Shown in pieces: positions 19,852 through 27,374 of a stretch of DNA of 64,000 nt. Location: assembly GCA_044224605.1 (NCBI GenBank), contig JBGAKC010000025.1, positions 8,709 to 72,708 on the forward strand, given 5' to 3'. The translations under genes and the position numbers were made by a program. Below the pieces are notes generated by a model. It did not search any database. It had not been told where the DNA came from and saw nothing but the letters and a program-made list of their open reading frames with translations. Within the stretch, counting starts at the first letter, position 1, and every line of letters begins with the position of its first letter. The DNA comes from UBA7672 sp044224605. Its GTDB lineage: Bacteria > Pseudomonadota > Alphaproteobacteria > Caulobacterales > Hyphomonadaceae.

Positions 19852-20187
19852 ATGACCGTCTCAAACATCACCGACGACAGCTTCGATGCCGACGTTCTCG
19901 CCGCGGACAAGCCGGTGATCGTCGACTTCTGGGCCGAATGGTGTGGGCCCTGCAAACAGGTCTCCGCCCACTTTGAAGCCCTGGCTGAAGAGCTCGGCGA
20001 CAAGGTGAAAGTCGTGAAGCTCAACATCGACGACAACCCGATGACCGCCGGCCGCTTTGGCGTGCGCGGCCTGCCGACCTTCATGATCTTCGAGAAGGGC
20101 AACGTCACCGCCACGCACCTTGGCGCGATGAGCAAGTCGCGCATGGTCGAGTGGCTCAAGGAATCCGCGCCATCGGTCGCCGGCTAG
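19852..20187 (+). CDS. trxA: thioredoxin
   Basis: From the ATG at 19852 (MTVSNITDDSF) the protein has 111 residues. It has the active site WAEWCGPCK and the cis-proline loop GLPTFMIF, both normal for thioredoxin 1. Thioredoxin reduces protein disulfides in the cytoplasm using electrons from thioredoxin reductase. A trx gene after addA is standard in this group. A second thioredoxin gene follows 39 bp later, so this is one of a tandem pair. Confidence 0.93.
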   Translation: MTVSNITDDSFDADVLAADKPVIVDFWAEWCGPCKQVSAHFEALAEELGDKVKVVKLNIDDNPMTAGRFGVRGLPTFMIFEKGNVTATHLGAMSKSRMVEWLKESAPSVAG

Positions 20188-20226
20188 CACCAACGGCCAC
20201 TACCAACTCACCAGGGGAATACGCGC

Positions 20227-20559
20227 ATGGCGCTTCAGGAAGTCACCGACGACACCTTCGATGCCGAAGTCATGAACGCGACGGGTCCCGTCGTCGTCGA
20301 CCTCTGGGCCGAATGGTGCGGCTCGTGCAAGCAGATGATGCCCGCCTTCGAACAGCTCGCCGGCGAATTCGAAGGCAAGGCCAAGCTGGTGAAGTTCAAC
20401 GCCGATGAAAACCCGATGACGCCGGGCAAGTTCGGCGTCCGCGGCCTGCCCACCCTGCTTATCTTCGAGAACGGCAAGCTGCTCTCGATGAAGACCGGCG
20501 CGATGACGAAGGCCAAGCTCGCCGAATGGATCACGCAGACCGCGCCGTCCGTCGCTTGA
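20227..20559 (+). CDS. second thioredoxin, with a CGSC active site
   Basis: The 110-residue protein is a close paralogue of the preceding thioredoxin: VDLWAEWCGSCKQMMPAFEQ against VDFWAEWCGPCKQVSAHFEA. The cis-Pro loop GLPTLLIF is kept. The active site is CGSC, not CGPC. The residue between the cysteines is known to shift the redox potential of thioredoxins, so this copy may work at a different potential or on other substrates. Similar spacing suggests a local tandem duplication. A terminator follows at 20583. Confidence 0.9.
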   Translation: MALQEVTDDTFDAEVMNATGPVVVDLWAEWCGSCKQMMPAFEQLAGEFEGKAKLVKFNADENPMTPGKFGVRGLPTLLIFENGKLLSMKTGAMTKAKLAEWITQTAPSVA

Positions 20560-20582
20560 CCGGAGCGAGAGCATCCGACACC

Positions 20583-20614
20583 AAGGCCCGCCGGAACCGG
20601 CGGGCCTTTTGTTT
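20583..20614 (+). terminator. rho-independent terminator after the thioredoxin pair
   Basis: Arms AAGGCCCGCCGG (20583-20594) and CCGGCGGGCCTT (20597-20608) are perfectly complementary with a two-base loop. They are followed by TTTTGTTT. This ends the addBA-trx transcript just before the next gene at 20627. Confidence 0.85.
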
Positions 20615-20626
20615 GCAGGCGCCCCC

Positions 20627-21298
20627 ATGAAACCCCGCGAGCTCATCGCCAGCGCAAAAGTACCCGGCGGCGCCGAGCTCCGCCTCGTGCGCCATGCCGG
20701 CGATCACATCATCATGGCCGGCAACATCGAACTCATGAGCAGCCGCGTCGGCGGCTCGGAAGAAGCCCTGGCCACAATGACCTGCGAGCGTCTGCGCAAG
20801 ACGGCCTCGCCGCACATCCTCATCGGCGGTTACGGCATGGGCTTCACCCTGCGCGCCGCCCTCGCCAGGCTCGATGCGAAAGCAAGGATCACCCTCGCCG
20901 AACTCGTGCCTGAGATCATCGACTGGGCCCGCGGCCCCATGGCGGACTTGACCGCCGGCTGCCTCGACGACCCCCGCGTCCGCATCGTGCGAGGCGACGT
21001 CGCCGCCGAGATCGCAGCCTCGAGCAAGAAGTACGACGCCATCCTGCTCGACGTCGACAACGGCCCCTCAGGCCTCTCGCGCCCCGCCAATGACGGTCTC
21101 TATGCGATGAAGGGCCTTGGCCTCGCAAAGGCCGCGCTCAAACCCGGCGGCATTCTCGCCATCTGGTCAGCGACACCCGATGCAGCCTTCACCCGCCGCT
21201 TGCAGGCATCCGGCTACAAGACGGAAGACGCCACCGTCCGCGCGCGCAGCAACGGCAAGGGCCCGCGCCACACCATCTGGTTCGCAACGCGATCCTAG
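20627..21298 (+). CDS. spermidine synthase-like methyltransferase-fold protein
   Basis: From the ATG at 20627 (MKPRELIASAK) the protein has 223 residues; the TTG upstream at 20609 lies in the terminator and is unlikely. It has the Rossmann motif HILIGGYGMGFTLRAAL, the acidic residue of LAELVPEIIDW, and DAILLDVDNGPSGL, as in spermine/spermidine synthases. It is shorter than true spermidine synthases and lacks their N-terminal beta domain, so it may act on another substrate. It converges on the next gene and the two stops overlap. Confidence 0.75.
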   Translation: MKPRELIASAKVPGGAELRLVRHAGDHIIMAGNIELMSSRVGGSEEALATMTCERLRKTASPHILIGGYGMGFTLRAALARLDAKARITLAELVPEIIDWARGPMADLTAGCLDDPRVRIVRGDVAAEIAASSKKYDAILLDVDNGPSGLSRPANDGLYAMKGLGLAKAALKPGGILAIWSATPDAAFTRRLQASGYKTEDATVRARSNGKGPRHTIWFATRS

Positions 21299-22332
21299 CG
21301 CCCAGACTTCTTCGCTTTCGGTTTCGCGGTCGCTGCCGCCTCGGCTTCCTTCAACCGCGCGCCGCCAAGAATTCCCGCCATCGCGTAATTCCCTTCATGG
21401 CAGGCATACTCGTAGAGCACGCCCCTGGTCGGCTTGAAGACATATTCGCCCGACCACGGCTTCGAATAATGCACCGGATCCTCGACGCGGAACTGATAGA
21501 GCAGCTCGCCCTCGCTGATCCGGGTGAACCGCTCCGTTACCGTGCCCTGCAGCGACAGGGGCGTCGATGTGCGTGAAGCCTGCACCGGATGGACGTTCTT
21601 GGTCTCGGCGACCAGCGTGTCGCCCTCCCACCACGCCACCGAATCCCCCAGCCACGGCGTGATCGCCGCCGGCTTGTGGGAGGCGCGCGCTTTTTCCGCC
21701 GAGGCGTAGATCGGGATGATGCGCGCATCGTGCACCATCTCCACCTCGATCACGAGATAATCGCTCGTCAGATGAAATTCGTAATTGTTGTTGTAGAGCC
21801 CGTTCAGCATCACCGGCCCGCCGCCATCGCTCTGCGCGATCAGACAGCGCTCGCGCAGCGGCAGATCTTCCGGCCCCTCATACGCCCCCTTGCCCGAGCG
21901 ATACTCGACGCCCTCGCGGATCGGCAGCGCCAGCGACTTCGCGCGATCGATGAACGGGATTTTCCCGTCGGTGGGATCGGTGATCAGGGACGAGCGCGCC
22001 TCGCCGCGCACCGTCATCAGCCCGATGCCCGGATCGGTCCAGAACGCGTTGTAGCCCGCCTGGCTGTTAGCATCCTTAAACGCGCCCGCATTTGGATCGG
22101 TCGGCGCGTTCGCCGCCTTCGCACGCTCGACGGCCGCCTTGGCGACAGCCGCCGCTTCCTCGTTCGACACCACAAGCTGGCTATAGGGCTGTGAACGCTC
22201 GAGCCGCGTGCCCGACGCATTCGTCCACACGCCATCGAAGCTCGGCTTGTCCGTTCCCGCCTGCGCCAGGGCCGGCCCGACAAGCGCCGCAACCGCCACG
22301 GCCAGTCCCAGGGACCTCGCCAACCTGCCCAT
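21295..22332 (-). CDS. exported protein of unknown function
   Basis: The 345-residue protein begins with a clear Sec signal peptide, LARSLGLAVAVAALVGPALA, with cleavage likely before QAGTDKPSFDGVW. The mature part contains repeated aromatic and acidic motifs such as FDGVWTNASG, PLRERCLIAQSDGGGPVML and HYSKPWSGEYVFKP. Proteins of this type are common in Caulobacterales and Sphingomonadales genomes, but I cannot give a function. A Lys/Ala-rich tail ends the protein. It is transcribed towards the spermidine synthase-like gene with overlapping stops. Confidence 0.65.
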   Translation of the reverse strand: MGRLARSLGLAVAVAALVGPALAQAGTDKPSFDGVWTNASGTRLERSQPYSQLVVSNEEAAAVAKAAVERAKAANAPTDPNAGAFKDANSQAGYNAFWTDPGIGLMTVRGEARSSLITDPTDGKIPFIDRAKSLALPIREGVEYRSGKGAYEGPEDLPLRERCLIAQSDGGGPVMLNGLYNNNYEFHLTSDYLVIEVEMVHDARIIPIYASAEKARASHKPAAITPWLGDSVAWWEGDTLVAETKNVHPVQASRTSTPLSLQGTVTERFTRISEGELLYQFRVEDPVHYSKPWSGEYVFKPTRGVLYEYACHEGNYAMAGILGGARLKEAEAAATAKPKAKKSGR

Positions 22333-22448
22333 GCTTTCCTCCAGACACCGCCGCCAGACACGGCTGACTGTTAGTGTGGCGCATTCACCTACAAGCCGCC
22401 CCGCCGCGCAAGCCTGACCCGCCCGTGAACCACCAAGACGTGAACACC

Positions 22449-22922
22449 TCAGCCCCGCCGGGCCGCGTCGATCGCGGCGACATCGATCTTCTTCATCATC
22501 ATCATCGCCCCAAAGGCCCGCCTGGCCTCATCCCCGCCCTTCGCCATCGCCTCGGTCAGCGTGCGCGGCGTGATCTGCCAGTTGACGCCCCAACGATGCT
22601 TGCACCAGCCGCACTCACTCTCCGCCCCGGCATTGCCGACAATCGCGTTCCAGTACCGGTCGGTCTCGGCCTGGTCCTCGGTCATGATCTGGAACGAGAA
22701 CGCCTCGCTCTGCCTGAACGCCGGCCCGCCATTCAATCCGATGCACGGTATGCCGCAGACGGTGAAGTCAACCGTCAGCACATCGCCCGCCTTGCCGGAG
22801 GGATAATCCCCCGGCGCCCGGTGCACCGCCCTCACCTCGCTGTCGGGAAACACGCTGGCATAAAACCGCGCCGCCGCCTCCGCGTGCCTGTCATACCAGA
22901 TGCAGATCGTGTTCTTGTGCAT
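22449..22922 (-). CDS. VOC-superfamily protein, PhnB-like
   Basis: The 157-residue protein has the pattern of the PhnB/3-demethylubiquinone methyltransferase-like group of the vicinal oxygen chelate fold: ICIWYDRHAEAAARFYASVF at the start, GIPCIGLNGGPAF in the middle, and CGWCKHRWGVNWQITPRTL near the end. Members bind small molecules with or without a metal. The reaction is unknown. It has an unusual MMMMKK run near the C-terminus. The adjacent gene at 22999 is on the same strand, 76 bp upstream. Confidence 0.85.
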   Translation of the reverse strand: MHKNTICIWYDRHAEAAARFYASVFPDSEVRAVHRAPGDYPSGKAGDVLTVDFTVCGIPCIGLNGGPAFRQSEAFSFQIMTEDQAETDRYWNAIVGNAGAESECGWCKHRWGVNWQITPRTLTEAMAKGGDEARRAFGAMMMMKKIDVAAIDAARRG

Positions 22923-22998
22923 GGCTGCTTCCTTCCTGCGCCCTCACGCCGGAGTAACCGTCCGCACGAACCACGGTTCCCCGCAACCCTTGCGCCGC

Positions 22999-23580
22999 TC
23001 AACCGCCCGGGCCCACGCGCTGAACAGAGTGCCGCAAGGCGACAATGCCACTCTTGTAGGCCTTCACCTCCATCAGGTGCAGCGCAACGTCGCGATCGAG
23101 GCCTTCGAAAAAGCGAACGCCATCGCCGATGACCACCGGCAGGATCGAATAGCGCACCTCGTCCGCCAGGCCGCGCCGCAACACCTCGCCGCAGACGGCC
23201 CCGCCTCCTACGATCCAGATGCTGGCGAACTGCGCTTTGAGCCGCGCGTTGATCAGGTGAGCCAGATCGCCCGACACGAACTCAACCGTATTGCGCGGCC
23301 TGGCCAAGGCGCGCGTCGTGAGCACGAAGACAGGCTTCTCGCCATAGGCCCAGCCAAGACCTTTGGCGTCGAACGCCAGCGCGGTCTCGTAGGTCCGCGA
23401 CCCCATGACATAGCAATCGATCGATTTGAGAAAATCACGGACATAGTCATCGTCCATGTCCTCGCCGCGCTCATAGACGTCGGACGTTTCCATCCAGTCC
23501 GTGGCGCCGTTCGGGCGGGCGATGAAGCCATCGAGGCTCGCCGCCATGTGGATCGTTACGCTTGCACCTGACCCCGCCAT
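22999..23580 (-). CDS. RibD C-terminal-type dihydrofolate reductase family protein
   Basis: From the ATG at 23580 (MAGSGASVTIHMAASLDGF) the protein has 193 residues. The N-terminal IHMAASLDGFIARPNGATDW and the later YVMGSRTYE and IWIVGGGAVCGEVLRRGL match the RibD C-terminal/dihydrofolate reductase fold that binds NADPH. The substrate of these small stand-alone proteins is not known. The open frame runs upstream to 24258, but that part lies antisense to the next gene and shows no family features. It probably shares a transcript with the VOC gene. Confidence 0.85.
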   Translation of the reverse strand: MAGSGASVTIHMAASLDGFIARPNGATDWMETSDVYERGEDMDDDYVRDFLKSIDCYVMGSRTYETALAFDAKGLGWAYGEKPVFVLTTRALARPRNTVEFVSGDLAHLINARLKAQFASIWIVGGGAVCGEVLRRGLADEVRYSILPVVIGDGVRFFEGLDRDVALHLMEVKAYKSGIVALRHSVQRVGPGG

Positions 23581-23860
23581 CCCGTGATCTCCCGTTGAAG
23601 GCAGACTAGTGCGAGGACAGCGCTTGCGCGAGTGTGGTTTGCCCCGCTCCGCAACGCTGCTCCCACTTCGGACCACGCAATGCGTCAGGCGGCTTAACCA
23701 TCCTTGCCGATGACCCGGCTGCGGAGATGGCTGCGTGCGCCCTGCCGACGCGCAATCCCCGCTCGCCGTCCCATTGGCCATAGCTTTCCCAAAAGGCGTC
23801 TTGCCCTCGGCCCGTGTCCGGTGTTTCTGCGTTGCAGCAAGCTGAGACCGGAACGACACC

Positions 23861-24913
23861 ATGAGCACGCGAACCCCCCGCCAGTTCTTCAAGCCGCTGG
23901 CGATCGGCGCCCCGGAGCCGATGCGGGAGCTGCCCGTTCGCCTCGAGCGCATGATCCATTTCGTGCCGGGCCATAACGAGAAAGTCCGTTCCAAGACTCC
24001 CGAGATGGCCGCAAAGGTCGACGTCATCCTCGCAAACCTCGAGGACGCCATTCCCTCTGACGCCAAGGACGCCGCCCGCGCCGGCGCCATCGAGATGGCG
24101 AAGATGCTCGACTGGAAGAAACAGGGCACGGGGCTGTGGACGCGCGTCAACCCGCTCAACTCCCCCTGGTTTCTCGACGACGTCACCGAGATCGTCACCA
24201 AGGCCGGCAATGTGTTCGACGTGATCATGCTGCCCAAGGTCGAAGGCCCGTGGGACATCCACTATGCCGACCAACTGGTCGCCCAGCTCGAGGCGAAGGC
24301 GGGCGTCAAGCGACCCATCCTCTTCCACGCCATCCTCGAGACTGGCCAGGGCGTCGCCCTCGTCGAAGACATCTGCCTTGCCTCCCCGCGCATGCAGGGC
24401 ATCTCGCTTGGACCGGCCGACCTCGCCGCCAACCGCGCGATGAAGACAACCCGCGTCGGCGGCGGCCATCCAATGTACAAGGTGATCGAAGATCCCGTCG
24501 AAGGCCGCGTGCGCATCTCGGCCCAGCAGGACCCGTGGCACTACACGCTCGGCAAGATGGTCGACGCCTGCGTGCAGGCCGGCATCAAGCCATTCTATGG
24601 CCCCTTCGGCGACATCGCCGACCTTGCCGCGTGCGAACAGCAGTTCAAGAACGCCTTCCTCATGGGCTGCGCCGGCGCCTGGTCGCTCCACCCCGGCCAG
24701 ATCGACATCGCCAAGCGCGTCTTCTCGCCCGAGCCCGGCGAGGTGAAGTTCGCCCTCCGCATCCTCGAAGCGATGCCTGATGGCACAGGCGTCGTGATGC
24801 TCGATGGCAAGATGCAGGATGACGCCACCTGGAAGCAGGCCAAGGTCATCGTCGACCTCGCAAGGCAGGTCGCGGCGAAGGACCCGGAGATGGCGAAGGC
24901 CTACGGGCTTTAG
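23861..24913 (+). CDS. HpcH/HpaI aldolase, malyl-CoA lyase-like
   Basis: The 350-residue protein is a citrate lyase beta/HpcH-family enzyme. The segments FVPGHNEKVRSKTPEM, ILANLEDAIPSDAKDAARAG, VIMLPKVEGPWD and LHPGQIDIAKRVFSP match L-malyl-CoA/beta-methylmalyl-CoA lyases. The metal-binding Glu and Asp of the TIM barrel are present. Such lyases split malyl-CoA to acetyl-CoA and glyoxylate, or methylmalyl-CoA to propionyl-CoA and glyoxylate. No other ethylmalonyl-CoA or serine cycle genes are nearby, so the exact substrate is inference. Confidence 0.85.
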   Translation: MSTRTPRQFFKPLAIGAPEPMRELPVRLERMIHFVPGHNEKVRSKTPEMAAKVDVILANLEDAIPSDAKDAARAGAIEMAKMLDWKKQGTGLWTRVNPLNSPWFLDDVTEIVTKAGNVFDVIMLPKVEGPWDIHYADQLVAQLEAKAGVKRPILFHAILETGQGVALVEDICLASPRMQGISLGPADLAANRAMKTTRVGGGHPMYKVIEDPVEGRVRISAQQDPWHYTLGKMVDACVQAGIKPFYGPFGDIADLAACEQQFKNAFLMGCAGAWSLHPGQIDIAKRVFSPEPGEVKFALRILEAMPDGTGVVMLDGKMQDDATWKQAKVIVDLARQVAAKDPEMAKAYGL

Positions 24914-24978
24914 CCCCCGCCACCATCTTCAAAGCCGCTCTCCCCGCCATCGGACAGAGCCCGCGCGCCCCGAGCGCT

Positions 24979-25137
24979 TCAGCCGTTCCGGCAGCGGTCC
25001 GAGCAGAACTTCACATTCTCCCAGTCGCGCGACCATTTCCGGCGCCATGCGAAAGGACGATTACACTGCGCGCAGATCTTCACGGGCAGGTTTGCCTTGA
25101 GGATCCTGCGCGCGCCGGCCTTCCTTTTGTCAGTCAC
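24979..25137 (-). CDS. DUF2256 zinc-ribbon-like small protein
   Basis: Reading from a GTG at 25137 gives 52 residues. The protein carries LPVKICAQCNRPFAWRRKW and then NVKFCSDRCR, the two CxxC/CxxxC pairs of the DUF2256 family, which should bind zinc. The spacing and the RPFxWRxKW core leave little doubt about the family. Function is unknown; the fold resembles small nucleic-acid-binding zinc ribbons. It converges on the malyl-CoA-lyase-like gene. Confidence 0.85.
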   Translation of the reverse strand: MTDKRKAGARRILKANLPVKICAQCNRPFAWRRKWSRDWENVKFCSDRCRNG

Positions 25138-25564
25138 CGCAACCTCGCCTGGGTCGTCTTTAAGTCAGGCTCCGGAACGGTCCAGGATCGAGGGCGCAAC
25201 CGCCTGCCCCGACCGCTGACGCCAGACGCGATCCATCGACCTGCCTCATGTCTCTTCTACGAAGCTGGCTCTCCTCGCGTGCCTGCGACGTCTCAGCACA
25301 TCGACGTGAAGCGGCCGCCTTTGCCCGGCAAAATCAACGGTCCTGCCAAAACCAATCGCCATGATCCACCGGGCGCCTCGGCGCGTACGACATAGCGCTG
25401 GTTCGGACAGCCCCCTTCCCCCGGACCGGCCGCCAGGCCGACGCATCGCATCCGCCCCGTCCCCCCATACCCGGCGGAGCGAGGCGTCGGCCCCAAATCC
25501 GCGCACGCGCCGCAATAGATCAGATGCGGGCGAGCAGAGTTCATTTTTTCCGATCCATGAGCAC
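25138..25564. other. gene-poor stretch before the broken outer-membrane protein gene
   Basis: Short ORFs cross this region on both strands, but none shows family features or a good ribosome binding site. It probably contains the decayed 5' part and upstream region of the outer-membrane protein remnant that starts near 25565. I see no RNA gene or repeat here. Confidence 0.4.
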
Positions 25565-25991
25565 GTGAGCAACGGGGTCGATGCCGCCGTCCTTACCGGC
25601 TCGCCAACGCAGCTTGGCGTCACCGTCGGGCAGGTCGTCGCCGACGGTCGCGGCGACATCAAGAACCTCTCTCTTCGCCAACGCCTATTGTGACTTCGAC
25701 CTCGGCGGTTCCTTCTCGCCTTGTCTCGGGGCCGGCGTGGGCTTCACCAAGGTCGATGTCGACGACAGCCCTTCGGGCGTCGGCATCATCAACGGTGACA
25801 ACACCGTGTTTGCCTGGCAGCTCAAAGCGGCCGGGACCTATCGGTTCAACAATAACTGGGAAGCCTATGGCGAATACGCCTATCGGCAAGCTGAGGATGT
25901 CAGCCTCGACAACAGACTTTTCCCCGGCACGCTTGATATCGAGAACCAGCAGTCGGCATTCTCGCTCGGGATACGCTATCGCTTCAACTAG
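25565..25991 (+). pseudogene. outer-membrane beta-barrel protein, truncated and frameshifted
   Basis: The first piece (frame of the GTG at 25565) reads VDAAVLTGSPTQLGVTVGQ and then VVADGRGDIKNLSL. The reading then has to shift frame near 25670 to continue as FANAYCDFDLGGSFSPCLGA and onwards. The second piece ends with QSAFSLGIRYRFN and a stop, the typical C-terminal strand of an Opa/OmpA-type barrel (terminal aromatic residue pattern). The N-terminus and signal peptide are missing. So about 140 C-terminal codons of an outer-membrane protein remain, broken once. Confidence 0.7.
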
Positions 25992-26013
25992 GAGCGAGCC
26001 ACAGGCGTAGCGC

Positions 26014-26093
26014 GGCTCGGGCAGCCCGTCGAAATTGCGCGGGGGGTCGAGCGTGTACGTCCACCCCCCGGCTTGCTTCACGCCGTCGATGCG
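26014..26093 (-). repeat. 80-bp repeat, copy 1 (3'-end fragment of a paralogous gene)
   Basis: This stretch matches 26358-26437 with about nine mismatches in 80 bp. On the minus strand it encodes VRIDGVKQAGGWTYTLDP followed by PRNFDGLPEP, which is nearly the same as the C-terminus of the intact gene at 26348-27265. No intact gene surrounds it, so it is a leftover tail of a duplicated paralogue. Confidence 0.75.
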
Positions 26094-26103
26094 AACAGAC
26101 ATG

Positions 26104-26146
26104 ATTTATCCAGCGGATGCTGATTTTTCACTTCTGCTGGATAAAT
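26104..26146. repeat. 11-bp perfect inverted repeat
   Basis: Arms ATTTATCCAGC (26104-26114) and GCTGGATAAAT (26136-26146) flank a 21-bp AT-rich loop. It sits directly next to the 80-bp repeat in a decayed area. It may be a transposon end remnant or a hairpin. Nothing else supports either reading. Confidence 0.45.
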
Positions 26147-26347
26147 GCTTAAGCGTCACCACTCTATACCCGAAGGAACTGGCATCCTCGGCAGTGGCGC
26201 CCCTTGAGCTCCTGCGCTCCGCTGGCCAGCCCGGTCGCCGGCCAAATCCGCGCCTTTGCAGCTGCCCGTCACACAAGAGTGTCAATGCCGAAAGCCCGAA
26301 TCCCCCGCACGCCTTCGGTTCACTAAGCCGGACGCAATCCGATGCCT

Positions 26348-27265
26348 CTATCGCCCCGGCTCGGGCAGCCCATCGAAATCGCGCGAGGGGTCGAGCGTGT
26401 ACGTCCATCCCCCGCCCTCTTTAACGCCGTCGATGCGGATGCAGGCATAGGGCCGGCTCTTCTGGTTGTCCGCATCGCGCCGCGCGATCGGCCAGCGCTT
26501 GGCGCAATCAGCTGTGAGGCAGTAACAGGCCTCGCTCGAGAACATGTCCGAGGAGGAAGCCCCGTACGTGAAGATCTTCAGCTCGCGCGGCTTAGCCGTC
26601 TTCAGCGCATCGATCGCCGTACCCTCGCCCGCGATCAACTGCTCGATCGCATAATCGTTCCGAACGAACCTTTTCAGCGCGGCCTTGTCGCTCGCCTGCA
26701 AGGCGGCGCCGAATTCCCCAGCGAGCCCTGCAACCTCGCCCCGATGCTCCCAGCTCTCCGGCGCGACAGCAAGGTCCGCGCCCTTCGCCCCCGGCAGGCG
26801 CCGCGTGAGCTTCGAAGGCTTGAGCTCGCCCTGGCTCATGAACACAAGGAACGGCCCCTCCGGGGCAAGGCAACCGAGCGTGCGGTAGTTGAGGCTGATG
26901 CCCGGCGAGCGCAAGAGGCCGGTGAGAAGATCATCCTCCGCCCTCGCGCAGTCCGCGACGCGACCCGTGAACGTCCCCGTCCAGAAGCCGGTAAGATCGC
27001 CCTGCCCGTCGACATAGCCGCCGATCGATTTCGCATTGAGCCCGTAGATCGCATCCTGATCGGCATAGAGCCGCTCGTTGGAATAGATCGCCTCGACCCG
27101 CACGCACTTGCCCATGAAGGCGGCCGGATCGGCAGCAACAGCGGCAAGCGAGACCTTCTCCGAATTATTGGGATCGCAGACCCGTCGCGTCGGCGCCTGC
27201 GCGCTCGCGGCTCCCGCAAACAGGGCCGCAATTGCAGCGCAGCCAATCATCGCTGCGAGTTTCAT
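26348..27265 (-). CDS. exported protein of unknown function
   Basis: From the ATG at 27265 (MKLAAMIGCAAIAAL) the protein has 305 residues and a clear signal peptide, cleaved near AASAQA. The mature part has several cysteines (VCDPNN, GKCVRVEAIYSNERL, SEACYCLTADCAKRW, PYACIRIDG), which suggests disulfides in the periplasm. The C-terminus IRIDGVKEGGGWTYTLDP is repeated as a separate fragment at 26014-26093. I do not recognise the family. Its start faces the CocE lipoprotein gene across about 110 bp. Confidence 0.65.
   Translation of the reverse strand: MKLAAMIGCAAIAALFAGAASAQAPTRRVCDPNNSEKVSLAAVAADPAAFMGKCVRVEAIYSNERLYADQDAIYGLNAKSIGGYVDGQGDLTGFWTGTFTGRVADCARAEDDLLTGLLRSPGISLNYRTLGCLAPEGPFLVFMSQGELKPSKLTRRLPGAKGADLAVAPESWEHRGEVAGLAGEFGAALQASDKAALKRFVRNDYAIEQLIAGEGTAIDALKTAKPRELKIFTYGASSSDMFSSEACYCLTADCAKRWPIARRDADNQKSRPYACIRIDGVKEGGGWTYTLDPSRDFDGLPEPGR
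26358..26437 (-). repeat. 80-bp repeat, copy 2 (inside the exported protein gene)
   Basis: This is the intact partner of 26014-26093 and encodes the C-terminal residues of the exported protein. The two copies are 344 bp apart in the same orientation, which points to a former tandem duplication of the gene followed by loss of most of one copy. Confidence 0.75.
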
Positions 27266-27374
27266 GAAGCTTCCGCCAGACATCGTGGTTCGGTTCCCGT
27301 CCCTGTTCCGCCATGCTGGACGCGAGCCCCTGTTCGGCGCAACACTTATCCCGTCACAAACGCTGGAGGGGCGC

